From: Caulobacter sp. 17J80-11
GTDB lineage: Bacteria; Pseudomonadota; Alphaproteobacteria; Caulobacterales; Caulobacteraceae
Length of the DNA stretch: 64,000 bases
Direction: 5' to 3'
Assembly: GCF_014349105.1 (NCBI RefSeq)
Contig: NZ_JACSJI010000014.1
Location: 38,906-102,905 of the forward strand
Shown: positions 6,989 through 12,838 of the stretch, in pieces
Layout: each line of letters opens with the position of its first letter
Position numbering within the stretch: position 1 is the first letter of the stretch
The notes under the pieces: model-generated
Databases searched by the model: none
What the model saw: the letters and a program-made list of their open reading frames with translations, nothing else
Told to the model about the DNA's origin: nothing
Translations under genes and position numbers: made by a program

Positions 6989-8725
6989 TCAAACGGGTAT
7001 ACCCTTCTGAGGCTGGCGCTTTGTGCGTGCCTTGGCTCGGCGTCCCGAGCGCGCCTCTGGAGTTGCCGGCGCGTCGCTACTCGCTGCACCGCCCTTGAGG
7101 TCGAGGTACTGCTTCTTCGGTTCTGTGGCGATGGACACCGCGTAGGTTTTGACCAGCCTCTGGTGGGGTTCGTCGAAGCTTATGCCGCCCATCAGGCACG
7201 CTTCCGCTACGTTTGGCGTAGCTCGTCTGAGCTGCAAGTAGTTCTTTTCGGTCCAGTTGATTATTCCCCTGTGCAGGGCGTGGTATTCCCGTCCAAAACC
7301 GGTCCGGCTTCCAACTTGCGGTCCAAGTACATTGAGAATGTATCCGAGATAGCGTGCTGACTTGTAGTTCGGAAAACGATCCAGTTCACGAACTTCGTCA
7401 TAAAGTTTCCGGTGGAGTCGTTGCCAGAAATGTCGCCATGCAGCGCCTTTGTTTATGTCGTGCAGGCGTCCCCAAATGGAGTTGTAGTGCAACTCCCAGA
7501 CTCGGTCGGAGGGCTCCCTAATCGTGGTTGCATCGAGGATCGCTCTGCACGCGAGTTCCGCGAGGTCATCGTACAAATCGGGAGTGCGCCAACGGCGTTT
7601 GTCGCGTTGACGAATGGGGTTCCGCGGCATCCGATTCTGCTTTTGAAGGAGATCGATAGCATCACGGATAAACTCGATTTCTGCTTCTAGACGGCGATAC
7701 TCGTCCGACTCGTAAACGCTGCCTGATGCCGACTTCAGACGGTAAAGGTCGCCCGACGCCTGCTTAATGACTTCAAAGGCTCTATAGAGCGAAACGGAGG
7801 GCTGGGCGGACCTGGACTCCAAGTATGATTTTAGGACGACGAGCGTAACGGCGCAAAATGCTTCGTATTGTCGGCTTGTAAATTGACGCTGAATTCGAAA
7901 GTCGATGTCTATCGGGCAGGAGTTTATATCGACCAACTCTTCGACAAGCTGATGCTCGCCAAACACGGCTGTCGTGAATGGCCTCACTCGACCGATGTAG
8001 TCAGCGGCAAACTCATCCGCCTCGTGATAAACCACCGAGTCTGTGTTCGTAAGTGCTGCGGCAACGGTCCCTTTGATGAGGGTTCCTGCCCAAATTCGCC
8101 GCTTGTTCTGCTTCTTAATTTCATCGCAAAGGGTGATGAGAAGTCCCGGAGACTCTCGGGCGACCTGCTGGCAGAACGCTTTGCTTCCTAGTAGCGCAAA
8201 AATACTGTGTGCGTCTTTGGCGATTTCCGGAAGTTCGTCCGTTGCACCTTCTTCGTCATGAAGTCGGTGAACGGGCTCCGCGCTGTATCTGACCAAATTT
8301 GGCACGGACCGGATCAATTCCTCGGCAAGAATGCCAAGTTCTGAGCCGGAGCCTTTTAGAATAGTTCTATATACCGCGCCCGCCAGGTGTCTTGAGGTAC
8401 GCTTGTTGAATAGTGGCGGGCTTACAAATGCAAAAACGAACCAGGTAAGAGCTACGCCCAAGAACCAGATACCCAGAATCGCTTGCAATCCGGATTGGCC
8501 AACTGGTCCGCTTAGGGTCGGCCAGCCTTCCGCGTACCAAACGTCTACGAGAAGAGAACTGACGCCGATTGCTACAATCGACCAGAACGTGAGGCCGTAA
8601 ATCGGTAAGGGCGCCGTCGCAATGCGAAACCTGTATCGGAAGTCCGATGCGGTGTAGACGAGCGCGAGAAGTGCAAGCGCTGTCAGGAACTCCGGGAACC
8701 CAAATATACCGCCTGCCTCTGGCAT
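6989..8725 (-). CDS. Unrecognised 578-aa membrane protein (main island cargo)
   Basis: Three hydrophobic segments near the N-terminus (about residues 10-27, 41-61 and 79-103) are followed by about 470 residues of mostly helical, charged cytoplasmic sequence and a Lys/Arg-rich tail (SGRRAKARTKRQPQKG). Notable stretches are VYHEADEFAADYIGRVRPF in the middle and a Trp/Arg/Tyr-rich region near residues 410-460. No nucleotide-binding, protease or nuclease motif could be identified. GC content is markedly below the flanks. It follows an XRE regulator on the same strand with a 190-bp gap that shows nothing recognisable. A sensor or effector role is conceivable but not shown. Confidence 0.75.
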   Translation of the reverse strand: MPEAGGIFGFPEFLTALALLALVYTASDFRYRFRIATAPLPIYGLTFWSIVAIGVSSLLVDVWYAEGWPTLSGPVGQSGLQAILGIWFLGVALTWFVFAFVSPPLFNKRTSRHLAGAVYRTILKGSGSELGILAEELIRSVPNLVRYSAEPVHRLHDEEGATDELPEIAKDAHSIFALLGSKAFCQQVARESPGLLITLCDEIKKQNKRRIWAGTLIKGTVAAALTNTDSVVYHEADEFAADYIGRVRPFTTAVFGEHQLVEELVDINSCPIDIDFRIQRQFTSRQYEAFCAVTLVVLKSYLESRSAQPSVSLYRAFEVIKQASGDLYRLKSASGSVYESDEYRRLEAEIEFIRDAIDLLQKQNRMPRNPIRQRDKRRWRTPDLYDDLAELACRAILDATTIREPSDRVWELHYNSIWGRLHDINKGAAWRHFWQRLHRKLYDEVRELDRFPNYKSARYLGYILNVLGPQVGSRTGFGREYHALHRGIINWTEKNYLQLRRATPNVAEACLMGGISFDEPHQRLVKTYAVSIATEPKKQYLDLKGGAASSDAPATPEARSGRRAKARTKRQPQKGIPV

Positions 8726-8915
8726 GATGCCTCGCTGATCATCCAGCCGCGGTTAAGAAGGTGGTGCCGCAACGGCCTCTTGGGATCACGAGTCCGGGCG
8801 CTCCGTCCACGCTCATCTTCGGGACGACGACTGTAGTGGGCTTAATAGCTGCGTGCCGGTTTATGGCTGCGCCGCTGAAAGCGCTGAGCGTCCGTTCGAT
8901 TGGAAAGCTGACGTG

Positions 8916-9122
8916 CTACGGCGTCAGAAGGTCGCGAGGATCAGCTTTCAAGGACTCGGCTATCCGAACGAGGACGAGGAGGCTTGGATTGCGCCTGCCT
9001 CGCTCGATTCCGCCTAGATAGGTCAGGTCTATCTGAGCCTCGAACGCTAGCTGCTCCTGAGTAAGCTCGCGCTCCTGACGCAAACGTCTGACGTTCCTAC
9101 CGACTACCGCTTTCCAGTCCAT
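8916..9122 (-). CDS. XRE-family regulator resembling restriction-modification controller proteins
   Basis: 68 residues, essentially a lone helix-turn-helix: VRRLRQERELTQEQLAFEA, then IERGRRNPSLLVLVRIAESL. The compact size and the 'Y..(S/G)IERG.RNPSL..L..IA.aL' pattern resemble C proteins of restriction-modification loci, although no methylase or nuclease pair is adjacent. A near-perfect palindrome (9156-9173) in the divergent gap contains a minus-strand TATAAT, so autorepression and control of the rightward gene at 9193 are likely. Confidence 0.88.
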   Translation of the reverse strand: MDWKAVVGRNVRRLRQERELTQEQLAFEAQIDLTYLGGIERGRRNPSLLVLVRIAESLKADPRDLLTP

Positions 9123-9155
9123 TGCAGGACAGGGATGGATCGGGCTTATAGGCTC

Positions 9156-9173
9156 TAGGGATTATAGTCCCTA
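9156..9173. promoter_or_regulatory. Operator palindrome between divergent genes
   Basis: TAGGGATTATAGTCCCTA has perfect TAGGGA/TCCCTA arms; only one symmetric pair of the 18 bases breaks the dyad. The complementary strand reads TATAAT within it (plus-strand 9161-9166), a consensus -10 for the XRE gene. The inner GACTATA resembles C-protein boxes. Confidence 0.7.
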
Positions 9174-9192
9174 TTCGTGAGGGAGGGCGCGA

Positions 9193-9699
9193 GTGTCGGA
9201 GCCGGTGGAAGCCAGCGAGGAAAAGCCCGCTGAAGAAGTCACGGTGTGGGGAGTGGTCGTCGGGCTTTTCGGGTTGTCCGTGATCGGGGTGATTGGCTAC
9301 GGCCTCTTTTCGGTGGGCTCGTGCACTTGGAACGGCGTCCGCAACTTCGGCAAAGAACTCGATGAGGCGGATGCCTATTACAATGCTCGCGTGAAGGCTC
9401 GCGCTGAGGCGCAGCAGCCGGTGCGGTCTGATGGCGTGTCAGACGCGGCCGTGGTCGTCGGCGCGCAAAAGGCGGTGAAGGAAAAGCTGACCGATCCCGA
9501 CTCGGCGAAGTTCCGAAGCTTGTCGGTTTATCGGCAGTCCAGCGGGGTTAAGGTCGTTTGCGGTGAGGTCAACGCCAAGAACCGCGCTGGTGGATACAAC
9601 GGCTTTGAGCGTTTCATCTCAGCCGGGACGACCAAGTACACCTGGCTTGAGCAGGAGGCGGATGACATGAATTCGCTCTGGCGCGAGGTCTGTCGCTAA
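9193..9699 (+). CDS. Single-pass membrane protein with a conserved C-terminal domain
   Basis: 168 residues. An acidic N-terminus precedes one transmembrane helix (VWGVVVGLFGLSVIGVIGYG, about residues 18-38). A linker leads to an extracytoplasmic domain with LTDPDSAKFRSLSVYR, VVCGEVNAKNRAGGYNGFER and a final CR. The 'DP.SAkFr...V...G..VCGEVNaKN..GGY.Gf.rFi' pattern recurs in many proteobacterial hypothetical proteins, with unknown function. Starts at GTG 9193 with GGGAGGG 7-8 bases upstream. It is divergent from the XRE gene and shares its operator. Confidence 0.72.
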   Translation: MSEPVEASEEKPAEEVTVWGVVVGLFGLSVIGVIGYGLFSVGSCTWNGVRNFGKELDEADAYYNARVKARAEAQQPVRSDGVSDAAVVVGAQKAVKEKLTDPDSAKFRSLSVYRQSSGVKVVCGEVNAKNRAGGYNGFERFISAGTTKYTWLEQEADDMNSLWREVCR

Positions 9700-9755
9700 C
9701 GGGGCCTGGAACCGAACGCCGGGGCTGTGCCATGTCTCCTTGCTGCACTTGTTTG

Positions 9756-9805
9756 AAGGTAGTGAGGTGCGGCTTCCAGTTTCGCTTGCTCGGGGAGGGC
9801 GTTCG
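9756..9805 (+). repeat. Duplicated leader, copy 1
   Basis: The ~50 bases before the lipoprotein gene at 9806 align with 10299-10347 before the excalibur gene: AAGGTAGTGAGGTG, CTTCC, TTCG and TTGCTC recur in order, ending at the ribosome site. This suggests a shared promoter or 5' UTR element copied with a gene. Confidence 0.6.
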
Positions 9806-10216
9806 ATGAGCCGTTTCGTCGCCGTGGCCGCAGTGTGCTTCGCAGCGGTGCTGGCCGGGTGTCAGCAATCGTCCACCCGGTTTGATCTTGAGTGCGATCT
9901 AACGAGGGTCGCTACAGGTGATGGGCAGGGTGATCCGGCCGCCACCCTCCTTCGCTACACGATCAATCTCGATGACGGCTGGTGGTGTATTCATGGTTCA
10001 TGCGAGGCGGGCGTTCGTGATCGGATGGTCCGCCACACGGACACGGAGTTGGTGCTCGTAGAGGGCGAGCGGAAGCTACTGACGATCAACCGGGTAACGG
10101 GCCGGTATTTCGAGGATATTCGAAGCTTCGATCCTTCCCTCCCTGTCACGGGTCTCACCACCTTCGGGAAGTGTCGCCCTGCGCCTTACACTGCACCCGC
10201 AAAGCCGAAGTTCTAG
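9806..10216 (+). CDS. Small lipoprotein
   Basis: 136 residues with a lipoprotein signal peptide (MSRFVAVAAVCFAAVLAGCQ; lipobox LAGC, Cys19). The mature part has several cysteines and Trp-rich DDGWWCIHGSC, then a beta-rich segment (ELVLVEGERKLLTINRVTGR) that ends in a short Pro/Lys tail. The ATG at 9806 is preceded by GGGGAGG. Family not recognised; membrane-anchored in the periplasm. Confidence 0.7.
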   Translation: MSRFVAVAAVCFAAVLAGCQQSSTRFDLECDLTRVATGDGQGDPAATLLRYTINLDDGWWCIHGSCEAGVRDRMVRHTDTELVLVEGERKLLTINRVTGRYFEDIRSFDPSLPVTGLTTFGKCRPAPYTAPAKPKF

Positions 10217-10298
10217 GTTCGTTACTGCTGCGAGATCGGGCGTTTCCGTCCTTATGGTCATTCCACGCCCGCGGGTGCAGCCTTGCCAACCTCCCGCA

Positions 10299-10347
10299 AA
10301 GGTAGTGTGGTGAAGCTTCCGAGTTCGGTTGCTCAGGAGAGAGCGGC
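10299..10347 (+). repeat. Duplicated leader, copy 2
   Basis: Begins AAGGTAGTGTGGTG and runs to the ATG at 10348; partner of 9756-9805. The coding regions that follow are not similar, so only the regulatory segment is shared. Confidence 0.6.
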
Positions 10348-10662
10348 ATGTGGAGGCTTGGAGTTCTCGCTAGTGTCCTGCTGCTGGGTGTCCCGGCTGC
10401 GCCAGCCGTAGCCCATCCTGGCGGGCTTAATAGCGAAGGCTGTCACCACAACAGGAAAACAGGTGACTACCATTGTCATCGCAAGCCTTCGGCACGGCCT
10501 GCTGCCCCATCGCAATCCTCGTCTGGCCGATCAGGTGGCGGAACTCCCTCTTATCCAAACTGTGCGGCTGCTCGTGCCGCTGGTGCTGCTCCTGTCTATC
10601 GCGGGCAGCCGGGCTATGGCCCGCACCTAGACCGGGACAACGATGGGATCGGGTGTGAGTAG
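10348..10662 (+). CDS. Secreted YHYH/excalibur-domain protein
   Basis: 104 residues: a signal peptide (to about residue 22, AVA-HP), then HPGGLNSEGCHHN and GDYHCHR (a YHYH-type metal-binding motif). A Ser/Gly/Pro linker leads to an excalibur domain: YPNCAAARAAGAAPVYRGQP and HLDRDNDGIGCE, whose DxDxDGIGCE loop is the calcium-binding-like signature. Excalibur domains are often joined to extracellular nucleases; here the next gene is a nuclease-like protein, which fits a shared extracellular role. Confidence 0.85.
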   Translation: MWRLGVLASVLLLGVPAAPAVAHPGGLNSEGCHHNRKTGDYHCHRKPSARPAAPSQSSSGRSGGGTPSYPNCAAARAAGAAPVYRGQPGYGPHLDRDNDGIGCE

Positions 10663-10666
10663 GGCT

Positions 10667-11065
10667 ATGCACCACGCTTCCGCTGTCGGCCTGGCGGCTC
10701 TCCTGAGCCTTGTCGCATGTGGCGTAGCGTCTGCCGATCCCTGCACCGCCAAGCTCCCTTCTGCCGGGGCCATCGTTCAGGGTGAAGTTCGCTACATCGG
10801 TGACGGGGATAGTCTGTGCATCGGCCGGACCGCCGATCCTGGTGAATGGGTTGAGATACGACTGGCCGACTTCAACGCCCCGGAATTGAACGAGTCTGGC
10901 GGTCGAGAGGCAAAAGCCGCACTAGCCAGCCTGGTGATGGGCCGTCAGGCGATTTGCCGGGTTGAGCATCACAGCTATGACCGTGCCGTAGCGATGTGCA
11001 GCGTGGACGGTCGCTCGATTGGCGATCAAATGCGGCGCTACGGGGTCGCGGAGGGCGGGCGTTGA
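10667..11065 (+). CDS. Secreted staphylococcal-nuclease-like protein (TNase family)
   Basis: 132 residues from the ATG at 10667, with a signal peptide (about 23 residues, ASA-DP). SNase motifs are present: GDGDSLCI (Asp48), EIRLADFNAPEL (catalytic Arg65, Glu73) and HHSYDRAVAMC (catalytic Arg106), so a calcium-dependent nuclease activity is plausible. Two cysteine pairs suggest a periplasmic or extracellular location. An upstream ATG (10643) would overlap the excalibur gene by 20 bases; the start chosen begins right at the signal peptide. Its stop overlaps the next TTG start. Confidence 0.82.
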   Translation: MHHASAVGLAALLSLVACGVASADPCTAKLPSAGAIVQGEVRYIGDGDSLCIGRTADPGEWVEIRLADFNAPELNESGGREAKAALASLVMGRQAICRVEHHSYDRAVAMCSVDGRSIGDQMRRYGVAEGGR

Positions 11066-11343
11066 GATTGGTCGTGGCTGCGGTATTGGCGTTGTCCACC
11101 GCTAGCTGCGGTCACTTGGAAGCTGACACCTACACTCTCTACAGGTCCGGGGCAGTCGCTCCCGAAATGCCAGAATCTATGCGTGCTGAACTCGCCGTGA
11201 TGCGAATACACGTCGCCACGTTCGATGCGGCGGAGGGAGAGGCATACAACAGGATCAACTGCGAAAAGGCGGCGAACCTGTTCCTAGGCCAGGAAGGTGT
11301 CACGACACGCTACTGGTGTGAGAAGGGGACCTTCAAGCGGTAG
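11062..11343 (+). CDS. Small lipoprotein coupled to the nuclease gene
   Basis: 93 residues, starting at TTG 11062 that overlaps the nuclease stop (TTGA), with GGAGG about 10 bases upstream. Signal peptide MRLVVAAVLALSTASC with lipobox TASC. The mature part has one more cysteine pair (NCEKAAN, YWCEKG) and EMPESMRAELAVMRIHVATFDA, a helical segment. Family not recognised. Coupling and co-export suggest it works with the nuclease, perhaps as a periplasmic partner or inhibitor (inference). Confidence 0.62.
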   Translation: MRLVVAAVLALSTASCGHLEADTYTLYRSGAVAPEMPESMRAELAVMRIHVATFDAAEGEAYNRINCEKAANLFLGQEGVTTRYWCEKGTFKR

Positions 11344-11365
11344 CTGCTTGGGGCAGGGGAACTCA

Positions 11366-11809
11366 ATGCTTCATGGAATTGCGTTAGCTCTCGCTATTGC
11401 GAGTGTAGACGTTCCGAGTGCCGCCGAGGTGGCAGACGCCCTTTGGAACGAATGGGCCGCGACAATTGAAGAGCAGGGATGGACTCATATCGGCGATAGC
11501 AACCGCAGCATCGTCTTTGTTCGCGCCGCCCCTCAATACGGCCAGCACAAACGGACGTGGGTTCGATACGAGATTTGGGGCGATAATGACGAAAGCGACG
11601 CGGACGACGGCTCGTCAATGGTCGCGCTGAGTGAAGTGGATTGCTCTCAGGGGCGAACTAGGACGTTGCAGTTAGTCGGTTACTCAGAAAACAACCTTCG
11701 AGGCGGTGATCGTAGCATCAATTACGATCAACCTACTTGGAGTTTTGCTGTTCCCGGTTCGATGGAGGCAGCAGTTGTTGAGCGGACTTGCGGCCTTCAG
11801 GGGAAGTAG
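11366..11809 (+). CDS. Exported hypothetical protein, surface-adhesin E-like
   Basis: 147 residues. A signal peptide (MLHGIALALAIASVDVPSAA) is followed by a domain with WTHIGDSNRSIVFVR, RTWVRYEIWGDNDE, a cysteine in SEVDCSQGRTRTLQL and a final TCG. The order 'W..i..s....fvd...i......vW......C....i......Y' is that of surface-adhesin protein E-like domains; the match is by eye and tentative. GGGGCAGGGGA precedes the ATG at 11366. Confidence 0.65.
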   Translation: MLHGIALALAIASVDVPSAAEVADALWNEWAATIEEQGWTHIGDSNRSIVFVRAAPQYGQHKRTWVRYEIWGDNDESDADDGSSMVALSEVDCSQGRTRTLQLVGYSENNLRGGDRSINYDQPTWSFAVPGSMEAAVVERTCGLQGK

Positions 11810-11839
11810 CATCTTCGGAGTGGCCCCGGATCACCGGCT

Positions 11840-12301
11840 CTATTCAGCCGCCACAGCGGCAGCCTGAAGCTTCGCCAACGTAGTGATTGCAACCATGTTC
11901 TTATTGTCGCGCTTTGAGTGGCGAGAGGCGCTCTGCACCGGCTCAAACGGGCCGTAATAGAGTTCCTGCCAATCGCCAGAGGAATCGACCTTCAGGCATA
12001 GGAGCAGGTCGGCTTTGCCTCGGAACCCAATCTGGGAGGCGGCGAAGTTGGTCTTCACCTGCACGGTCTTTCCGTCAGGTCGGATGGCGTCGTAGCCGTC
12101 TGCGCCCCGAGGGGCTTGGGTGAGCCCGTAGACCTCTACGGCAATGAATTCGCCGTAGTCCCCAAGCAGGTTCCCTAGGCCAGCCCATTTGAACTCAGGC
12201 GCAAGTGCCTTGAGCGTGCGTTGGCTGGCGAACAGGGATGCAAGGACGCCCTTTAGGGCTTCGATGCGTTGGGCGTTTGAGACGGTCAGTGCGGACTGCA
12301 T
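11840..12301 (-). CDS. Putative PD-(D/E)XK-type nuclease-like protein
   Basis: 153 residues. An N-terminal helical part leads to NLLGDYGEFIAVEVYGL (Glu51), then GADGYDAIRPDGKTVQVKTN (Asp71, Gln81-Val-Lys83). That is the beta-hairpin with D...(E/Q)xK spacing seen in PD-(D/E)XK domains; a second basic block (SRHSKRDNKN) follows. The Q-x-K variant occurs in some active nucleases and in degenerate ones. As an isolated gene on an island it may be a solitary restriction-like nuclease. ATG at 12299-12301. Confidence 0.6.
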   Translation of the reverse strand: MQSALTVSNAQRIEALKGVLASLFASQRTLKALAPEFKWAGLGNLLGDYGEFIAVEVYGLTQAPRGADGYDAIRPDGKTVQVKTNFAASQIGFRGKADLLLCLKVDSSGDWQELYYGPFEPVQSASRHSKRDNKNMVAITTLAKLQAAAVAAE

Positions 12302-12310
12302 AACGCCAAG

Positions 12311-12559
12311 CTAGCGAGCGAAGTCTCGCTCATCAAAGGCTGTTGGCGTGCGGCTGCACCGCTCTGCGATCACCTGATCCGCTTCTCGTCCGTCACTTAG
12401 ACGAGGGTAGGACCGAATTCCGTAAAAGTAGGACCTGCCTTTAGTTTCGCAGAGGAGGCGCTCAGCGCGAGCCCTTTGACCGCGCTCATGCAGCCCTTGA
12501 GCAGCGAACCCAATGCCGACGACGACCGCGCAGAGGCCCGCTCCGACTAGAATTCTCAT
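12311..12559 (-). CDS. Hypothetical small membrane-anchored protein
   Basis: 82 residues. The hydrophobic N-terminus (MRILVGAGLCAVVVGIGFAA) is a signal anchor or signal peptide. The remainder has one cysteine pair (LLCETKG, ERCSRT) and ends DERDFAR. An in-frame TTG six codons upstream (12577) is an alternative start. It lies 9 bases after the stop-to-start gap of the nuclease-like gene on the same strand, so the two are probably co-transcribed. Confidence 0.5.
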   Translation of the reverse strand: MRILVGAGLCAVVVGIGFAAQGLHERGQRARAERLLCETKGRSYFYGIRSYPRLSDGREADQVIAERCSRTPTAFDERDFAR

Positions 12560-12620
12560 CCCGACCGTCCACGGCAAACCGATAACGCCGCTACGCTATC
12601 CGGTTTCGGGCGGCATGGCA

Positions 12621-12681
12621 GCGGTTTACGCGCTGAGCGTAACCCATTGATCCATTGTGGTCGGATTTTGGGGTGGTTTAC
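12621..12681. promoter_or_regulatory. Possible integrase arm-type sites, right end
   Basis: GCGGTTTAC (12621-12629) and GGGGTGGTTTAC (12670-12681) repeat, in the same orientation, the words found inside the left end. They lie 33 and 84 bases inside the right attachment repeat. Confidence 0.45.
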
Positions 12682-12713
12682 GGCTAAGTCGCTGAAAACG
12701 CTAATCTTCCGCT

Positions 12714-12753
12714 AGCTTGGGAAGCTGACGTTCTACCTCTGAACTACACCCGC
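12714..12753. repeat. Right attachment repeat (attR; truncated tRNA-Gly 5' half)
   Basis: Perfect 40-bp copy of 2751-2790. Here it is not followed by a tRNA 3' half: on the minus strand it runs straight into island DNA (CTAGCGG...), so it is a dead 5' fragment of tRNA-Gly. Confidence 0.93.
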
Positions 12754-12768
12754 GTCCGGAGAGGCGCG

Positions 12769-12796
12769 AACTTAGCGGATCGGGCGGCGGCTGCAA
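12769..12796 (-). promoter_or_regulatory. Apparent original tRNA-Gly promoter, now facing attR
   Basis: TTGCAG (12796-12791), 16-base spacer, TAAGTT (12774-12769), with the tRNA 5' fragment starting 15 bases later at 12753. The position suits a tRNA promoter in the chromosome before insertion. It now points into the island. Confidence 0.45.
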
Positions 12797-12799
12797 GCG

Positions 12800-12827
12800 G
12801 GCCGGCGCGGGAAAAGCCGCGCCGGCC
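12800..12827 (-). terminator. GC-rich hairpin after the TraB/GumN gene
   Basis: Perfect 11-bp arms GGCCGGCGCGG/CCGCGCCGGCC around GAAAAG, starting 12 bases past the stop at 12839. No T-run follows on the minus strand, so it is a weak or rho-assisted terminator. Confidence 0.5.
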
Positions 12828-12838
12828 GCGCTTTCGGG

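Larger units (their letters stand above)
2751..12753. mobile_element. tRNA-Gly-integrated genomic island (~10 kb)
   Basis: Bounded by a 40-bp perfect direct repeat (2751-2790 and 12714-12753) that equals the 5' half of tRNA-Gly(CCC). It encodes a tyrosine recombinase right next to the intact tRNA, which is the usual integrase position, as well as a serine recombinase, a recombinase remnant, an XRE regulator and small cargo genes. Base composition is visibly lower in GC than the flanks, most strongly at 4890-5100 and 7000-8700. No structural phage, conjugation or replication genes are present. It is either an integrative element mobilised in trans or a decayed prophage/satellite. Confidence 0.88.

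Noticed and set aside
8916..9699. Restriction-modification system
   Set aside because: The regulator resembles a C protein, but no methyltransferase motif (FxGxG, PPY/SPPY) or nuclease is adjacent; the PD-(D/E)XK-like gene is 2 kb away and alone.
2751..12753. Complete prophage or ICE
   Set aside because: No terminase, capsid, tail, portal, relaxase, type IV secretion or replication genes are visible; only recombinases and cargo.
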